64,000 nt of DNA from Maribacter antarcticus DSM 21422 (GTDB lineage Bacteria; Bacteroidota; Bacteroidia; Flavobacteriales; Flavobacteriaceae), in NCBI RefSeq assembly GCF_000621125.1, contig NZ_KK211214.1, forward strand, positions 747,300-811,299, read 5' to 3'. The notes beneath the pieces were generated by a model. The model was not told the DNA's origin. It ran no database searches and saw nothing but the letters and a program-made list of their open reading frames with translations. Shown one piece after another: positions 62,364 through 64,000 of the stretch; position 1 is the first letter of the stretch, and every line of letters begins with the position of its first letter. A program made the position numbers and the translations under genes.

Positions 62364-62902
62364 ATGAAAATTAGCACTATTTTTTTCTGATATTTTTTTT
62401 GCCTTTGTTCACGATACTCACAAAACGATTATCCAGAACCAGCAAAAATACCTACCTAACTATTTTACATTCAACATAGCAATAACCATAGTACTTACGT
62501 AAATGATACAAATATAAAGGAAGTGATTAGTGACCCTTCTCAACCAATTAATCAGTACCGAATAGTTTACACTCAAAAGGTCATAAAAAAAAACTGTTGT
62601 TGGGTATACAAAAAAAATTCTCTTACGGAAGGATGCTAATAGAAGCAGAACCTGATTTATTCAAATTTCGTCTTGCTTCTAGGAAATGATTATTTTTTTA
62701 TCTCAATTATGATTCAATTGAAGGCGCTAGAATTTAGGTGACTGTTAATAAGCATAAGATGTATTTAGACAAGATGTCTACACAATTCAAAAATGGAATT
62801 TTTGGTATCAATGTTAAAGCCAAATATGTTCTATTTTATGGTGAAGATTATAATTCTGCCAAACCTGTCATAGAAAAAGTTATCGTAAAAAACCTACAAT
62901 AA
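62364..62902 (+). pseudogene. Decayed secreted-protein gene of unknown family
   Basis: It starts with MKISTIFF and a stop, continues in the same frame with a second stop and DTNIKEVISDPSQPINQYRI, is lost in the middle, and ends in another frame with YLDKMSTQFKNGIFGINVKA and KPVIEKVIVKNLQ before TAA. The hydrophobic start suggests a signal peptide. Its last 52 bases are the beginning of the 749-bp duplicated segment. Confidence 0.6.
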
Positions 62903-63599
62903 GTGTTTTGTTTATTGATGTACAGCGTATGATTAGATACAAAAATAAAAAACGATTAATTACACGAATTAAAAAATAGTACTAGTTCCTCAAAATATAA
63001 ACGATACGTGGAGCATGAACTTCATGAGGTATTGCCTGGGAGATGGGCATAGGATAAGAATGCTTCATATTATTGATTAGTGCCGTTGAGAAGCAGTAGG
63101 AATAGAATTGGAAATAAGTTTTCCCTCCTAAAAAGTGTGCGAGTTCTTTCTCAAGTAGCGTAGTAATAGCAGGGATTCTAGAATCAATTTTTATGTATAA
63201 CAATCAAACTGACCTATGTCAGTTCTAGCTTCAAAAAGTAAATACATATTTTCTTTTAAATAAGACATGATTTTCTGGACTACTATAAAAATGAGAAGGA
63301 AAGAAGTGCTGCTACAGGTTTCAAGTTTAGGTGCTAAAAAACCTTTTAACATAGGCTTAACCTGCGTTAGCCTAGAATTCGAAATCTATGCCGTATACTA
63401 TAGAGGAACGCAAAATAGAATAGAAACAATGAGCGACACAAGAAAATTTAAGAGAAAAGTAAAACAATCAAATCCTACAAATCCGTCTGGGGGCAGCGAT
63501 ATCAAGAATAAGACATTTGATATTGACAAAAAAACCATAGATGAAAACCAAAGTAATAAATAGTTTCAAAAAGAACAATAGAATCGTATCGTTATAATG
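62851..63599. repeat. 749-bp duplicated segment, copy 2
   Basis: Matches 55961-56709 with no net length difference. Here it is continuous with a longer gene remnant on its left side, so this is likely the source copy. It holds the second copy of the 44-residue peptide gene and a longer open frame from ATG 63267. Confidence 0.9.
63429..63563 (+). CDS. 44-residue conserved peptide, copy 2
   Basis: Encodes exactly the same peptide as copy 1. In this copy a longer 98-residue frame starting at ATG 63267 is also open, with N-terminal KMRRKEVLLQVSSLG, so the longer product might be the original form; the stop in copy 1 and the near-perfect conservation of the short part favour the short frame. Confidence 0.5.
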   Translation: MSDTRKFKRKVKQSNPTNPSGGSDIKNKTFDIDKKTIDENQSNK

Positions 63600-63811
63600 T
63601 CAATATCAATTGGAAAACAGCCGTATGGGCATTATATGTTCTCCACAATTAGAAAGAGAGAAAGACTTTCGCACAGAAGTGGCCATTCCAACTGAGTTTC
63701 ACAAAGGGATTGAAGGAATTTCGTCTCTTTAACACTTTTTATCGGCCTCCGTGAACGGTTGTTTAATGACTGCTTTTTTAGCCATAGCTGAAAACGCATT
63801 AATCAAAACAT

Positions 63812-64000
63812 ATGAAAACTAAGATAGAATTGGAACAGAATATAATAAGCATCACCGCTAAAATTCATAGGGAATTCCCCGAGTTATCCAAACACATAAC
63901 TGAAATACCGGTAAATGATTCCGAAGAAGATGAAATAAATATCAAAAACCTTGAGGGTTATTATCATTCTTTAAATGAGATTGTAAGTAAATATGCTAAA
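63812..64000 (+). CDS. Conserved small protein, 3' end cut by window
   Basis: Open from ATG 63812 to the window edge (63 codons), beginning MKTKIELEQNIISITAKIHR and continuing with EFPELSKHITEIPVND and NLEGYYHSLNEIVSKY. It is similar in style to short flavobacterial proteins with a helical N-terminus and an acidic middle; the function is unknown. No stop inside the window. Confidence 0.7.
   Translation, partial: MKTKIELEQNIISITAKIHREFPELSKHITEIPVNDSEEDEINIKNLEGYYHSLNEIVSKYAK

Noticed and set aside
62982..63203. 73-residue minus-strand frame, also present at 56092-56313
   Set aside because: The two copies differ mostly by amino-acid-changing substitutions, there is no ribosome site or neighbour, and the frame lies inside the duplicated non-coding part.
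1..64000. CRISPR array, rRNA genes or complete insertion sequence
   Set aside because: No regularly spaced repeats, no rRNA segments and no intact transposase gene were seen.

Overview
The window comes from a Bacteroidetes genome, most likely a marine member of the Flavobacteriaceae. The evidence is Bacteroidetes-type -7 promoter boxes (TAnnTTTG) upstream of several genes, many lipoproteins with a short SPII signal, and typical flavobacterial housekeeping genes (COX15-type heme A synthase, NA37, DUF5606, methylmalonyl-CoA epimerase). It is a chromosomal segment with a core-like left half, an accessory island from about 29.5 to 50.8 kb, and a decaying stress-gene region at the right end.

Left half (1-29.3 kb). 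A truncated secreted adhesin-like gene and a nucleoid protein lead into heme A synthase, CCA-adding enzyme and threonylcarbamoyl-AMP synthase. A surface-polymer locus follows (6.8-11.6 kb): a CDP-glycerol-type cytidylyltransferase, LicD, a TagB/F-like transferase fused to a GT2 domain, a LicC-like nucleotidyltransferase and a second GT2. This looks like teichoic-acid-style phosphodiester decoration in a Gram-negative. Then come dapD, ruvX, def, a GH20/SGNH glycan-hydrolysis pair, a broken alpha/beta hydrolase, an aquaglyceroporin, mazG, a MATE exporter, a polyprenyl-linked glycosyl-transfer block (PAP2, ArnT-like, flippase-like, GT2), a LolC/E-like permease, rbfA, mce and a tRNA with a CAT anticodon.

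Accessory island (29.5-50.8 kb). After the tRNA and a decayed gene there is a type I restriction-modification operon on the minus strand (hsdM, hsdS, hsdR) with two GIY-YIG proteins, a zinc-ribbon PD-(D/E)xK protein and an unknown 180-residue protein. Four copies of a short CTTCGACTTCGCTCAG-like repeat lie in it; two are translated in frame inside HsdS and HsdM, and two flank a GIY-YIG gene in inverted orientation. Divergent from this is the most unusual feature: a compact, A+T-rich ten-gene plus-strand operon (39.4-50.8 kb). It encodes a vWA-like lipoprotein, a three-TM protein, a tubulin-like protein, a 1117-residue actin/Hsp70-like ATPase, two membrane proteins, a MotA/ZorA-like channel protein with a long coiled coil, a MotB/ZorB-like OmpA protein, a lipoprotein aspartic protease and a lipoprotein thermonuclease, followed by a secreted EEP nuclease. 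I interpret it as a candidate ion-driven, cytoskeleton-coupled envelope conflict or defence machine. Its novelty could not be checked here.

Right end (51.7-64 kb). A TPR histidine kinase/response regulator pair with a 52-residue octaproline lipoprotein is followed by a region of duplication and decay: a 239-bp partial copy of a neighbouring gene joined at an 8-bp microhomology to a 749-bp segment that recurs 6.9 kb downstream, and pseudogenes of ferritin, an Ohr/OsmC protein and a pyruvate-oxidase-like TPP enzyme, between intact stress-type enzymes (quinone oxidoreductase, NmrA-like SDR, pterin dehydratase, ArsC-like protein, flavodoxin-like protein). Both copies of the 749-bp segment keep an identical 44-residue peptide.
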